This document shows positions 22,245-33,293 of a DNA stretch of 64,000 bases, one piece after another. Both the position numbers and the translations under genes were made by a program. Each line of letters begins with the position of its first letter. Within the stretch, counting starts at the first letter, position 1. The DNA comes from Isoetes taiwanensis (taxonomy: Eukaryota > Streptophyta > Lycopodiopsida > Isoetales > Isoetaceae). Under the pieces are notes generated by a model. That model had not been told where the DNA came from. It saw nothing but the letters and a program-made list of their open reading frames with translations, and made no database searches. The stretch is from the NCBI GenBank assembly GCA_021234155.1, contig JAJEKV010000207.1, positions 124,001-188,000 on the forward strand, written 5' to 3'.

Positions 22245-23289
22245 TCTATATATAGTAATAAAAGCAAAATGTAGTTTGTGCAGAGCATCTCGGCCGTTAA
22301 TTTTGTTGTTTTTGCAGCTTTCATTTGGGGCCGTTTAGCAAGTAGTTATTATTTATCCTTTCGTTGCTCGATCAATGCATAGGAGAAATGACCTGAACGA
22401 TTTTGCCCTATTGCGACTGAGAGTATTTTCTTGAAAATAAATTGTGTGCGCTGAATAATATTTTTGCGGTTTTCAGATAGGATCTTAGATCGATAGCTCC
22501 AGGCTTTGATTCAAAGGGAAACCTCTGCCTTCTCTATCAAAGGAACCCGCTATAAATCTATAGGATTGTGCACACTATGGTTATTGCAAAAGCAGGCTTA
22601 GGCGCATGAAGCTGTCGCTGCATCTTCTTCGTCTAAAAAATATGGTAGATATGTGGAGTCTGTATACTATTTTTCCTTAGGTTATGAATTATTGATGTGT
22701 GTCCACAAAAGAAAAGGAAGATTGATTCTTAAATCCGACAATGTGGTGTTGCCTTATAGCCGTTTTCGTCTAAATACTGTTGTCTGGTCTTTTAGAGCAC
22801 AAGAAACGAGACCAGAAATGGAACCCGAGAATAGGAAGGAGAAAGAAAAGCACCAACAGACCCAGCCAAGTCCGCCAGTGAGGAAAATGAATAAGGTAGC
22901 TAATTTACTCGGTGGGTCTTGACGAAAAGAGTCAGAGATGAATAGGACGCCTCTGTTGAAAACACTTTTTGGTCTTCGAGAATCATTTCTGTAAACCAAC
23001 AACGTATTGTGTTTCTTTCTCCTGCTATATCCACATCTTTTTTCACTCTTGGTGACCCAATTCATGAATGAATTAGGTAAACGAAAGAAGATAGAGACGT
23101 ATTCATCTCTAAGCAACAATTTCGGCCAAGAAGAAATGGAAAAGCAACAAATTGATGAGGTAATCTACTTGAAGCTCACTTTTTCTTTCACTATATACTT
23201 TCGATGGCATACTTTAGAGATTCTATTATATACAAACAGAAGCAAGCTCAATGCTCCTTTGGCTATGGTTTTTTCTAAGCATTTAAATG

Positions 23290-24420
23290 TGCAGCCTAAC
23301 CTGTGATGCCAAGATCTTCATACTTTGGCTCCTGGACAATGGCAAGCACTGGTTTAAAAATGTGAGGAGCACAAACGATGGTATGGGAAATTTTTGAATA
23401 TTTGAATAGTTTGGATCTATCATGGATGCAATAACAGAAAGCTTCTGATTCGTTTGTCCTTCTTATGCACAATCTAAAGGAATGTTTCTTATCTAGGCAC
23501 CTTGGCAGGCCAAGGGTTCAGGGCAATGCTTCTTCATGCAGGCCAAATCGATGGCGAGAAAGATAATGCATCCATGCAACTGCAGAAGACGTTTATTAAG
23601 AAAGTCCAGCTTCAAGTGGGCGATGCAGATGTATGCCCTTGTTATGTTGTGAAAAAAGCAAAATTCTGAATGGCATGTTGAGGTCAAATGTCACCTTTCT
23701 TGGGGCGAGTGCAATTCTTTTTGTCCTTGGGGAAGAAGTATCCATGCATGAAGAGTGCATTAAGTTGCGGGCTCTGGTTGATGCCATTTTAAATAGAACA
23801 CAGGCCTCTCTTGTAATCATGTCCCTGCAATCCTTTCCTAACAAGCAAGCCATATCAAACATGTTGGACATGTCTAATCAGGGTAGCCTTAAGATGAGTG
23901 CCTGGTCAGGTTTCTCAATTCTTGATAGCATAATAAAGGCATTTTTCAGTGATAGCTTTTTGGTTGATGCCCTTAAACGGCTAGCTTATATGGCACAATC
24001 ACAGCCAGATGTACATGCTTTTCATATTCAAGATTTAGTCTCAGAGTACCTGCAATCATCTCTAAAGTTACTTCTGGCAAAGAGGTCATTGGCAGTGCCC
24101 CAAATGTGCATAGATCTTTTTAACCATGCATATTAAATGTTGTGGATGAAGCTAAATTGATTGCAAGAAGTGCACCACCAAATTGGCCACCGTCAGAATC
24201 TGGATTTGCACTGAATATGCTGAGGGAACCGATGTATGGATTATCTCAGCCTGGTCTACTCTATTGTGGATGGAATGAAGTGGAGTTATCGCAATCTATT
24301 TTACATGGATGTCAATTACGCCCATTTTCGTGTTATACAAATGAAGCAGGTGCAATTAGTCATCTATCTTCTATCTGTGACACAATGCATAGAATCTCAG
24401 AATCTACTCATTTTGAGAAA
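23290..24420 (+). pseudogene. SAC3B/GANP-like fragment captured by Helitron
   Basis: SAC3-family proteins scaffold the TREX-2 complex that couples transcription to mRNA export at nuclear pores. Frames here give AKIFILWLLDNGKHWFKN (about 23,310), then MLLHAGQIDGEKDN and TFIKKVQLQVGDADVC. Next comes TFLGASAILFVLGEEV, a central block with MSLQSFPNKQAIS and a block ending AFFSDSFLVDALKRLAYMA. The last pieces are HIQDLVSEYLQSSL and ARSAPPNWPPSESGFAL. Order and sequence follow the C-terminal half of plant SAC3B. The frame changes near 23,650 and 24,136, and the N-terminal SAC3 domain is missing. Intronic pieces remain, so capture was at DNA level. Confidence 0.55.
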
Positions 24421-24439
24421 TTTAGAGCTTTATTTGACA

Positions 24440-25570
24440 GAATTTGGAGGATATAGCTGTGTGGCAGAATCTATGTTTTTTTCAGCAAATTCTCTGCACT
24501 GGAGAGACAAATAATGGTAGTGCCAGGTTGGCTGCATTATGCCAAAGTTGGGAGCGCGGAATCCATGAAACTATTTTGTCAAATGCAGCAGCTTGGTTTC
24601 AAACCGAACAAGGTAACATATTTAGATGTCTTAGATGCATGTTGCTATGCTGTTTCTCTAGCTTTTGGCAAAGTCATTCATGTCCACATTCTCAACCATA
24701 AATTCGACTCTGATATTTTGTTGGAACTTCTCTCATTGACATGTATTTTGAATGTGAAAGTATTGTAAGTGCCTATGAATTGTTTGATATGATGCCTGCA
24801 CAGAACATAGTTTCATGGACTACGATGATTTCAGGGAATGCTCGACATGGCCTATACAGGGAGGCTATTATATGCTTCAGGCATATGCAGCAAGATGGTT
24901 TAAAGCCAAACAAAGTTACCTATCTCACTGTTCTGACTGCCTTTGCAAATGTAGGAGCCCTAGCATGGGCAAAGCATGTCCATTCTCAGCTACTAAAAAC
25001 TGAACTGGAGCCAGATATCTTTATGGGAAATAACTTGATTGTCATGTATGACCATTGTGGCAGCATGGAATGTGCTCAACAAGTTTTTGATCACATGTTC
25101 ACAAGAGATTCTATTTCCTGGAACGCCATTATCTCAACATATGCTGACCATGGTCATCGAGAAGCTTTGAAGCTTTTGTCTGAAATGCAACTGCAGGGCT
25201 CAACGCCAGACCAGATTACACATATTGCAATTTTAATTGCTTATAGTCACATGGGTTTAGTAGACGAAGGCCACCATCATTTCGTTTGTATGCATGAACA
25301 TGGCAGAACTAATATGTTAGAGGAGCATTATGCATGTGCCATTGATCTGCTTGGACGTGCAGGATGCTTGCTGGAAGTAAGAGACTGCACAGGCTCGATG
25401 CGACTGCCACCAGATTCAGCAGTTTGGAGGGCATTTCTTGGTGCCTGCATCAGTCGGAGTAATAAAGAATTAGCAGAACATGCTATAACAGAGATCTCAA
25501 GTTTGGATTTATAAGATATAGCTGGCTTTACTTTAATATCTAATGTATATGCGCCCTCTTTATGAGCCAA
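24440..25570 (+). pseudogene. PLS-type PPR protein fragment captured by Helitron
   Basis: PPR proteins bind organellar RNA through 35-residue helical repeats. A frame at 24,514-24,760 (KPNKVTYLDVLDACC), after one shift near 24,737, joins a 257-residue frame at 24,741-25,514. The latter has several repeats: NIVSWTTMISGNARHG, LKPNKVTYLTVLTAFA, SISWNAIISTYADHG and SHMGLVDEGHHHF. It ends with the E-motif region (HYACAIDLLGRAG, then SAVWRAFLGACI). A TAA at 25,512 interrupts the E region, which continues as GFTLISNVYAP. No DYW deaminase domain follows. Start and signal for organelle import are absent. Confidence 0.72.
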
Positions 25571-26463
25571 ATGAACCACAACCCCAAAATTATATAAATA
25601 GTGAGAATGAAATAATTTTCAAAGTCTCACTTGGAAGCATGGTAGATGCAAACATCCACCATTGCTCAATGATGCAAACAAAGACTAGAAAGATTGCAAT
25701 GCCTTGTATAACTTGTGCTCCGCTGAATATTTCGAGATGTATTGACTCTTTGCAAGAGAGCTATTTAGCTGCAAGGTTGGAGGATATTTGAAAAGCCGAT
25801 TATCCAGAATGGAGATGGAAACTTGCTTGGATAGCCTTATAAGCACGTTACATCAAAAGTGAGACAAACAAATTCATATAGTAGGAATTAAGAAGTTTGT
25901 ATACCCACAAGTAAGGAATTTGGCATGCACTTCTTTGTTTTGGCACTATTTATTCAAATGCACAAAGGAACAATTTACAAGATCATATATTGAATGATTT
26001 GTGTTTGGGAGGTTTTCCTAAATAACACTTTCATTATAATGTGGAATAGAGATATTGCTAAGGCAGAACTAAAGGTTTCACAAAAAGCAACGTTGTCACC
26101 CATAACAATTGAACCTATACCATTAAGGGGGGCAATGTCATGCGTCATTTTTGCTATATGTTGGTTATTCTAAATCCTCGTGAATTTGACCAATTATTTT
26201 TAACATGAAGCTTAACTACTCAAAGAGGTACCCATAACTCCATGCATCAAATGCACACATTTGTACATGAAATGCTTTTCAAAATTAACTTGAATCTGGA
26301 CATGTATAACGATAACATTTTTCTATAGTTTATTCTCAATACTTGATTTTCAATTCCTCAGCCCTGTTGTGTACATATTCTACGTGAATAACATATGTAT
26401 CCTACCCTACATCGCCAAAACGTGATCTTTGTAAAATATACTTCATGTATTATTATTTTTGAA

Positions 26464-26613
26464 CTTATGCCTATAGAAAAGACCAGCGATGCTGGGCACT
26501 TTCTCTTAAAGCATAATTCTATCTTTTACATCTCTAAAAGAATAAAATTTATTTTTATTAGCTTTTTAACTTGTGCCTGACGAAAGCCCAGCAACGCTGG
26601 GCACTTTTTCTAG
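26464..26613 (+). repeat. Doubled Helitron 3' terminus
   Basis: A degenerate copy of the terminus (ATGCCTATAGAAAAGACC, then GCTGGGCACTTTCTCTTA) lies at about 26,466-26,505. The functional-looking terminus at 26,572-26,613 follows. Both are followed or preceded by AAAGCATAATTCTATC. Confidence 0.6.
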
Positions 26614-27151
26614 TAAGTATATGTTAGAATGTTGTGGCCTAATCTTTCTCTTTCTTGCATACCTTTTCTAGGTCATTTTAATCGCTGAATTGTTTCTTTA
26701 GACCCTTCTTGCATGTAATAGCTTCTAGGTCACAACAGAACAATGTCTGCATGCAAGTTTTTAATTAGATCATAAAAAGATAGATTGAAGAATGAAAACT
26801 ATGAAACTATTAACAAACAAAGTGTTGTGGCACTATGGGTTGCCCTCATGAATTGGTAGTGATGAATGGAATGACTTTAAATTTGAATTGGAATGCAATA
26901 GATTACTAGAATATACTTGTTGCTTTCGCTCATGGTTTTAGCAACTTGTCTTCGATCCTTCAAATTGTTTGTTATGTCTTTGTATGTGTGCCGGCATCAT
27001 CACAATGCCAACGCACTATCATAACACATCAAACCATGTGAAGTGCCAGAATTTTTGAGGTCATGTTATATTGGGTGTTAAGTGCCAGAATTTTTGAGAT
27101 TAAAGCTGGTCTCAATTCTTAGTTAATATTACCCCATGGAGTTTCTAACTG
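26614..27151. other. No gene seen
   Basis: AT-rich sequence right of the Helitron; no supported feature apart from a short direct repeat (AAGTGCCAGAATTTTTGAG) at about 27,040 and 27,080. Confidence 0.4.
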
Positions 27152-27267
27152 CATGTGGAAACCTAACCTATTTTCCTCCTCATGTGGAAACCTAACCTGT
27201 TTTCCTCCTCCTGTGGAAACCCTTCCTATTTTCCTCCTCCTATGGAAACCCTTCCCAATTTCCATCA
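27152..27267. repeat. 29-bp tandem repeat, four units
   Basis: Units start at about 27,152, 27,181, 27,210 and 27,239. Each has TGGAAACC, then CCT and TTTTCCTCCT. The third and fourth units convert TGGAAACCTAACC to TGGAAACCCTTCC, the core of the foldbacks nearby. Confidence 0.75.
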
Positions 27268-27519
27268 TGCAAGGAAATCGGGAAGGGTTTCCACTCAAAA
27301 TTTGAATTTTGAGTGATGTGCGCTCGATGGACGTGCGCCTTAATGTCGGGCGTCCCTGTGGAAAGGCGTGAGCCATAAAGGCTCACGTGTGTAAATATTT
27401 TGAAAAAAAATCTTCCGGGTTTTAATGGAAACCCTTCCGGCTTTCCATGGAAACCCTTCCGGGTTTTAGTGGAAACCCTTCCAGGTTTTCAAATTCTGGA
27501 AAACCGGAAGGGTTTTCAT
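27243..27519. repeat. GGAAACCCTTCC foldbacks 2 and 3
   Basis: One foldback pairs 27,243-27,263 with 27,273-27,293 (TGGAAACCCTTCCCAATTTC). Another pairs about 27,469-27,490 with 27,499-27,519 (GAAAACCGGAAGGGTTTTCA). Further direct copies of GGAAACCCTTCCGG lie at 27,427 and 27,449. Confidence 0.7.
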
Positions 27520-27754
27520 GGGAGGCCAACCCAAATCGGGCGTACTTAGAACCATCGCAAAGAAGCGCATCCTCCAGATATTATGACCTCGACAATTATA
27601 GTTTTTGTAGTAAAATTTTGGATCTTGCCTGCCTTAGAGCAGAGATTGAATGGAAAAAAAAAAACTTGCTCTGCCGGCAGCTCCACGTACAACAGCTCGA
27701 GCATTTGTAGAAAATGGTGACTTTTGTTGCTCCATGTGGTGCTATTATGGTGTA

Positions 27755-27902
27755 GATAACGTCCTAGCCCGAGGACGTTACCTACAAAAAAATTTGAGGG
27801 CCAACGAAAATGCCGAGGGCGTGCGCGCAGCGCACGCCCGAGGCATTTTCGTTGGCCCGAAAATTTTTTTGTAGGTAACGTCTGAGGGCCAGGGCGTTAT
27901 CG
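27755..27902. repeat. 148-bp near-perfect palindrome
   Basis: Arms 27,755-27,826 and 27,830-27,901 are inverse copies (outer GATAACG, middle GACGTTACCTACAAAAAAA, inner GGGCGTGCGC), with only a few mismatches around a 3-base loop. Smaller hairpins are nested at both edges (TAACGTCC with GGACGTTA; CCAGGGCGTTA with TAACGCCCTGG). It ends 72 bp before the recombinase ATG. Confidence 0.88.
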
Positions 27903-27973
27903 CCCTTAACGCCCTGGTTCGAGGGTTTACTCTGCAGCTGCACGCACAGATCGAAGAGAGGAGAGGAGCCGGA

Positions 27974-30384
27974 ATGGGAGCAGAAGGAGCAAGCGAAATG
28001 ATGGCTTCAGAGGACGCCGGAATGGCGCCATCATTTTCCTTAGGGTCTGAATGTGCTAGTTTAGATCTATCATGTGAGAATGCTTTGATTTCTCAAGATG
28101 CTCTGATGGCTAAACAACAGCAAAAGATCAGTGAAGGGAAGAAGACGCCTGTTAAAATGAGCAAGAATCGTCAGAAGAGGAGCAATGCAGACAAGCTTTG
28201 TGCCACTCCCAAGAAATCTCGAGTTTCTTCAGAAATTTTAGCAATAGATGCATTGCCAGTTGATCTTATTGACTCTGATTCTGAATCAGAATCAGATGTT
28301 GAAGAATCTGATGGTAGAAACAGCAAGAAATCAGGTAAATCAGGTTTTCTTGATGCTGATGCAAGAATGGCTCTCACTTTGAAGAAGAAGGCCAGTACTG
28401 AGAGAAAAGATAATGCTTATGCTGAGAGATATTATAAATGGAGGAGAGAATATGGTGGAAAATTGTTTGGAGTATCTTCATCATTTCAGAAACGAATTCA
28501 AGAGTTCAATACACTGGAGATCCGTGAGTTTGGTCAGCATCTTGTGTATTTTTTGCAGCAAGTTATGCAAAGAAATGGAAAGGTGTATAAAGCAACGACA
28601 ATAAAGGATTTCTTGACTACTTTTGGAAGGTTAGTTACCTGATGTTCTAAGTTTGGTTCAATTACAGCTTATATTAGTTTAAGGTTGAGAATTCTTAGAT
28701 ATTCTAAGTTTAACTTACAGCCTTATAATAGCCATGCAAGGGAAAATCGTGGAAGGAGAATGCTTTAAATAGAATAGGCATGTCCTTTCTTGAATAGGCC
28801 TTCTTTTCTTTCTATTTAAATGAGAAGTTGAAAAACAATCAAAATCTATTGAATATTTCAGAGCTAAATATGGGTGCATATCCGGGTACATGGATCTGCA
28901 CTCTAATGCTGTGAATACTTGTTGTATTTGCCATCATTAGTTAAAACATTAGTTACATATGCTTCTTAGAATGCACAAATCGGCTGAGCTACATGTTATT
29001 GTCCATGTTATTGTTTATTTTGATTGTCCATGTTATTGTTTTTTTTCAGATTGTTACGAGAAGGAAGAAATGACCGTATACGTGCCACGGGTCAAGATGA
29101 GCCAGATATCAATGTATTTGAGCATCCGTTTTTTGCTGCAGCGAAAGAGGCAGCTAACAAAGTGATAGCAGATATTATGGCAAGGCAGCCAAGAAATCCG
29201 GATTCCTTTAATATGATAACTGATAAGGTAATTAGGATGTTTTCATTTCTGCAACTAGATTAAGTAGATGCTTGTATTTTACTTGTATTTTAGATGTAAG
29301 GTTCGTACTATTACAGGTGATTGTGAAGGTCTTGGCAGCAGAAGAGTTTTCACCATCAACTCCAAATGGCCTTCTTAATCGGGTTATCTTCTATTGTATA
29401 ACCAATTTTTTGATTCGTGGGGGAAAGAAGTTGTGGAATGTGGTCTACAGCGATTTTCAATTGATGCAAGATCGTTACGGGCGATTTGTTAGGTGAGTTT
29501 TTTATTTTCCTTTGTGTTTGTGTTGCTACTGTTGTAATAATTAATCTTTGCTATAATATGTCCATACAGGTTTATGCAAAGGCCTTGTAAAAATCGTCCA
29601 GGAGATCTGAATAATTGCAAGGAATCAGACCTAAGAAAGCCTATTGAGGTGTATGAAACAGTTAATGAAGACTTATATAAGACTTTTGAAAAGCATATTT
29701 CTCGACTTCCACCAGTGGACGATGGAGAAGATGTTTCTGATCGCCATTTCTCAAGGCTAGTAAGACGTTTGTTGCTGGAGGATCAACTTGCTGGTATTCT
29801 AAGACAAATTTAGGGTGGAACAAAATTTTCAAAGTTGGAAAGATCATGGGCAATATAGCTGGTATTCTTTCATCCCTTTTGTCGTTGTGAAGTTTTCAAA
29901 ATTTGAAGGCTAATTTTTTTTGTTTCGCTGATAGGCCTCAAGATAAGCAACAAGACATTGCGTCACTATGCAGTCACAAGAGCTCGCCAACAAGGAATTC
30001 CTGATGACAATCTTAAGGATTTAACTGGGCATAAACGCGTCGATACACTTCGTAACTATGACCATTCAGGTAAACTACTTTACAATGATGTTTTTTTGTA
30101 CATTTGCAATGATATTTGTTTGACAGGAAAGCAAGCCATGATGGCAATGCAAGCGAGCATTATGCCAGGCGGAAAGCCTTACGCTGCCACTCTTGCAATG
30201 TTACAAGAAAAACGTGAGTATTTATGACTCATTTATTATGCCTGTTCTTTTTCTTCTATTTCTTATCATTATTCGATTCATATAGTCAATGCACCAGACG
30301 AGAATGTTGAAATGCCCATTGCTGTTCCGCAATTGGTTCTTGCCTTGGGAGAACGCGAAGTGTTAAAACTGCCTTCCAAGCGGT
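27974..30384 (+). pseudogene. Crypton-like tyrosine recombinase gene, seven exons, one frameshift
   Basis: Exons: 27,974-28,629; 29,050-29,227; 29,317-29,492; 29,570 to about 29,860; about 29,935-30,069; about 30,127-30,212; about 30,286-30,384. All junctions seen are GT-AG. The N-terminus is basic with an acidic serine run (DSDSESESDVEESDG). The helical core domain follows (RYYKWRREYGGKLFG). The catalytic domain has FLIRGGKKLWNVVYSDFQL (first arginine), NKTLRHYAVTRARQQG (second arginine, the usual H is K), then LTGHKRVDTLRNYDH (histidine and nucleophile tyrosine). The layout matches the DUF3504/Crypton recombinases that gave rise to animal ZMYM and QRICH1 proteins. A single-base shift near 29,755 puts the frame into a stop at 29,811. 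Further exon-like sequence reaches about 30,650. With one indel it may be a recent pseudogene, or the indel may be a sequencing error. Confidence 0.72.
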
Positions 30385-30844
30385 GATCCGAGGGGAGCGA
30401 GGTGTTGAAGAAATGAGCCGAGGAGCGTTCAAGAATGACATGAGGAGCAGGTTGAGGAGATTTTGCATCAATCTCGACAGCAAATGGAACATGTGCAGCA
30501 AATTTCTCCTCGGCCACAAATTGTAATGCAGCAGGAGGCAACAAATCAGACTGGTAATGATATAATTTTATGCCTTTGAATACTCAAATTTCATGTGTGT
30601 TTTATTTATAGATGGCCAGCTGAAACCTCAACCTAATTTTTGACCACCATTGGCTAATGTGACAAATGTCGGAGTTCCAAATGTTGGATATCCAGTTCAG
30701 AATTCTGCATACCCTCCCCGTGGATTTAGTTTTAATTTCTCATTCTATTGGTATGTTTTTTTCATTATGTTGGTACGTTCTATTGGTGTGTTCAAATTTC
30801 TGATTTTAATGGTTGTTATGGGCAGAAAAATGCTTGAATAGATG

Positions 30845-31182
30845 GCAGCAATTATGATCTGTAATATTGGATACATGGCAGCAGTAATATGATCTGGATA
30901 CATGGCAGCATGACAAGTTACAGCAGTGGAAAATATGGAAGTTGTGAAACAGTTTTAGTTACAAGAATTCTAGTTACAGTTGTAAAAAATATGGCACTTG
31001 TGAAAAAATATGGCACTTGTGAATATGGCAGTTGTGAAAATATGGCAGTAAAAAATATGGCAGTTGTAAATATGGCTGTGATAAGTAATTACTGTGATAA
31101 TCATGACTATTGTTCATATTGTTCTAGGATTTTATGAGATTATGTTCATATTGTTCATATTGTTCTAGGATTTTATGAGATT
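30845..31182 (+). repeat. ATGGCAG-rich and ATTGTTC-rich simple repeats
   Basis: Degenerate repeats of AAATATGGCAGTTGTGAA (about 30,900-31,080) are followed by a duplicated phrase: TATTGTTCTAGGATTTTATG at about 31,117 and again at 31,157. Confidence 0.6.
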
Positions 31183-31425
31183 ATGTGTAACACTCTAGGA
31201 TGTTACGAGATAGATAGATAGTATTTTAACGTCACGCCACTAGGCAGCATCCAACTGGACATGTGACCACACACCACACTACATTGCTACATTGCTCGGT
31301 TGGGCCCTACCCCCAACCACCTTACATTGCGTCTGTTAGGATTTGACCCCAAACAGTAGTGCGATTCTGGGCGATCTCGAACTCGAGACCACATTGCTAA
31401 GGAACTAGTGTGTTACACGCCCAGA
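31183..31425 (-). mobile_element. Small element with GTGTAACAC ends; possible SINE or solo LTR
   Basis: GTGTAACAC at the left and GTGTTACAC at the right form short inverted ends around about 240 bp. On the minus strand, GTGGTCTCGAGTTCGAGATC resembles a tRNA B box of Pol III promoters, but no properly spaced A box is present. Confidence 0.3.
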
Positions 31426-31639
31426 CGCACGAGAGAAAGAATAGAAGTTGTGGGCCAATGAGCTGTTACTAGCTAACAGCACTTTAATGGACGGCTGAGA
31501 TTAGATCTCAGCCTGTAAATCAGAGTTTCATCTGTACTCTGCAAATTAACTTGGGGGTTTCCATAGAAATCGGCCAAGTATGCTCGAACACATTCATTTA
31601 GGTTATAACAGTCTAATCGAAAGCATACCGACAAGTTTT

Positions 31640-32130
31640 AGGCTGATAAAAAGCTTGAATCATTTAGATTTGTTGCTCAAAATCTGACAAGATTAATTCC
31701 CTGAGTTGGCAATCTGCAAGAGCTTAAGTATTTGTTTATCTTCACCAACGATTTGTCTAGTTCGTTCTCTTGAAAATTTGTCAAATTCGTTTCTGTTGAT
31801 CTCAGCATGAAATTGACGCATTTAAAAAAGTTGGAGATCTTTTTTTTTTCCAACAATGATGGGATCAATCCCTTCGTTCCAGAATTGCCCAGGTTCCAAA
31901 CTTTGGCACTTGGCCGAATCAACTATTGACAGGATCTATTACGACAGAATTAGGAGGATGCAAGGGCTTGCAGAGCGTGAGGATGCTAAAAATTGGGTTT
32001 TCAGAATTGATATGTCCTCCAACAACTTGGTAATCTTCACAAGCTAATGATTTGGCTCAAAATAAGCCAAATCATTCAATTGGAAGCTCTGTACGGGGAT
32101 TCCGGTGCCAAATTCCGAGCAAATGTACAG
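31640..32130 (+). pseudogene. LRR receptor fragment 2
   Basis: Frames show SFRLIKSLNHLDL, VGNLQELKYLFIFTND and FRIDMSSNNL, which are LRR segments. Near 32,080 comes a piece resembling the GNSGLCG-x-IPSKC cap found before the membrane segment of plant LRR receptors (GFRCQIPSKC). Many stops and shifts; no kinase domain. Confidence 0.45.
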
Positions 32131-33290
32131 TGTGGAGGATCAGCGCCCAATACAGTGGCATCGACAGGCATGGCCATGGACTCGAGCACAGCAAACCAGG
32201 CACTTCTGCTCACAAACGGAGGACGGAACAGAGCCCGGATTTGTATTTCCATAGTTCAGGCTTTTGCATATTCTACAGCAAGAAGGGGGTTCATGTAGTT
32301 TATCGGCTTCAAAATTTCGTTTTACAGGCAAACGGCATGGGTTTTGATTTAGTTCAGGCTTTCCTTTCAGCCCGTCGTTTGTTGGTGATCCGCTGGGCCA
32401 GAAACGATGGGAATACCAGTTTTATTCAGTTTCAACTTCTATAGGAGAACAAATTCCTACCTGTTTCGGCCCTGCTATCCAAATTTGCAGCCCCAATTGA
32501 AGGGCCAAAGAAAAGGGCAAAAGCATATCAGAAATTCTTGGCTCTCCGCGTTGTGGAAGCTCTCTTGCCATTTGTGGACAATATCTTCTCATATTTTATT
32601 GAATCCGAAGCTACAACAATTCACAGACGGTTTGGAGCCTCTTTTGCTCTCAGATTTTTTGGCACAGAATAGTATGCTCAAAATTGACATTTGTTTACAA
32701 TAAATAGATTGATATGGGTTGGAAATCTTATAGTAAATTAAAATGCAGCGATCTTTCCTCTGTCATTTCAGGCAGTGCCCTCTAACCCTCTAATTTAAGC
32801 CATGAATTAGACAGCGAGCCCATTCTGATCGCTCCAGCCTCCATTCTTCGATGGGTTTACTATGTTTGATGGATTTACTCGCCAACATGGCAACGCCACG
32901 TGGCGAGTCTCTAACACCGGCAGTTGGCTCACAAGGCGAATTGCCAGAAGATCCAGCAGATGCATTACCTTTTAATGGGTTGAAATTCAACATCTATCTA
33001 TCCTAACATATATAAAGCAGTGTGTTTTTTGTTTGGAAAAATAGGTTCCTAATATTTCCGTCGCTGAGAAGGGCTCTCCGGTCGACACGTTAGTTTTTGT
33101 GGGCAATTTCTGTTTTTTTTTTCCTCTATTTTTCTTTCTCCTACACGTGGTTGGGAGCCACAAGCTTTACGGCGATAAAATTATTACTTTGCTTTGAAGC
33201 AAAGCCCGAATTCAATCCGACCTATTCCGACGATTCAATCGACTACCATTTCTAAGGATAAGCTCTTCGCCGGATTTGCCCAACCATTCC
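32131..33290. other. Region with minor coding-like pieces only
   Basis: A frame near 32,885-33,000 (ATPRGESLTPAVGSQ, then PADALPFNGLKFN) is protein-like but unrecognised. TCTATCTATCCTAACATATA at 32,993 resembles a Helitron 5' end (preceded by A) and may partner the 3' end at 47,798. Confidence 0.3.
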
Positions 33291-33293
33291 GCC

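Larger units (their letters stand above)
22245..26613 (+). mobile_element. Non-autonomous Helitron with captured gene fragments
   Basis: The left end is A then TCTATATATAGTAATAAA, the usual plant Helitron 5' TC terminus. The right end carries GCCCAGCAACGCTGGGC, a hairpin, then ACTTTTT and CTAG followed by T. Hairpin plus CTRR about 10 nt later, inserted between A and T, is the Helitron 3' signature. Length is 4,369 bp. No Rep/helicase is inside, so it would need a helper. Cargo is a SAC3B-like segment and a PPR segment, both in the same orientation as the element, with intron-like sequence retained. The last about 110 bp are shared with 47,721-47,798. Confidence 0.75.

Noticed and set aside
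27152-27267. CRISPR-like array
   Set aside because: The 29-bp units are directly adjacent without spacers, in a eukaryotic context.
30889-31137. 82-residue frame with repeated MAL/VKNM units
   Set aside because: It is a translation of the AAATATGGCAG simple repeat and is not a likely protein.
31183-31425. Intact tRNA gene
   Set aside because: A B-box-like stretch is present, but no acceptor stem, anticodon arm or A box at the right spacing.
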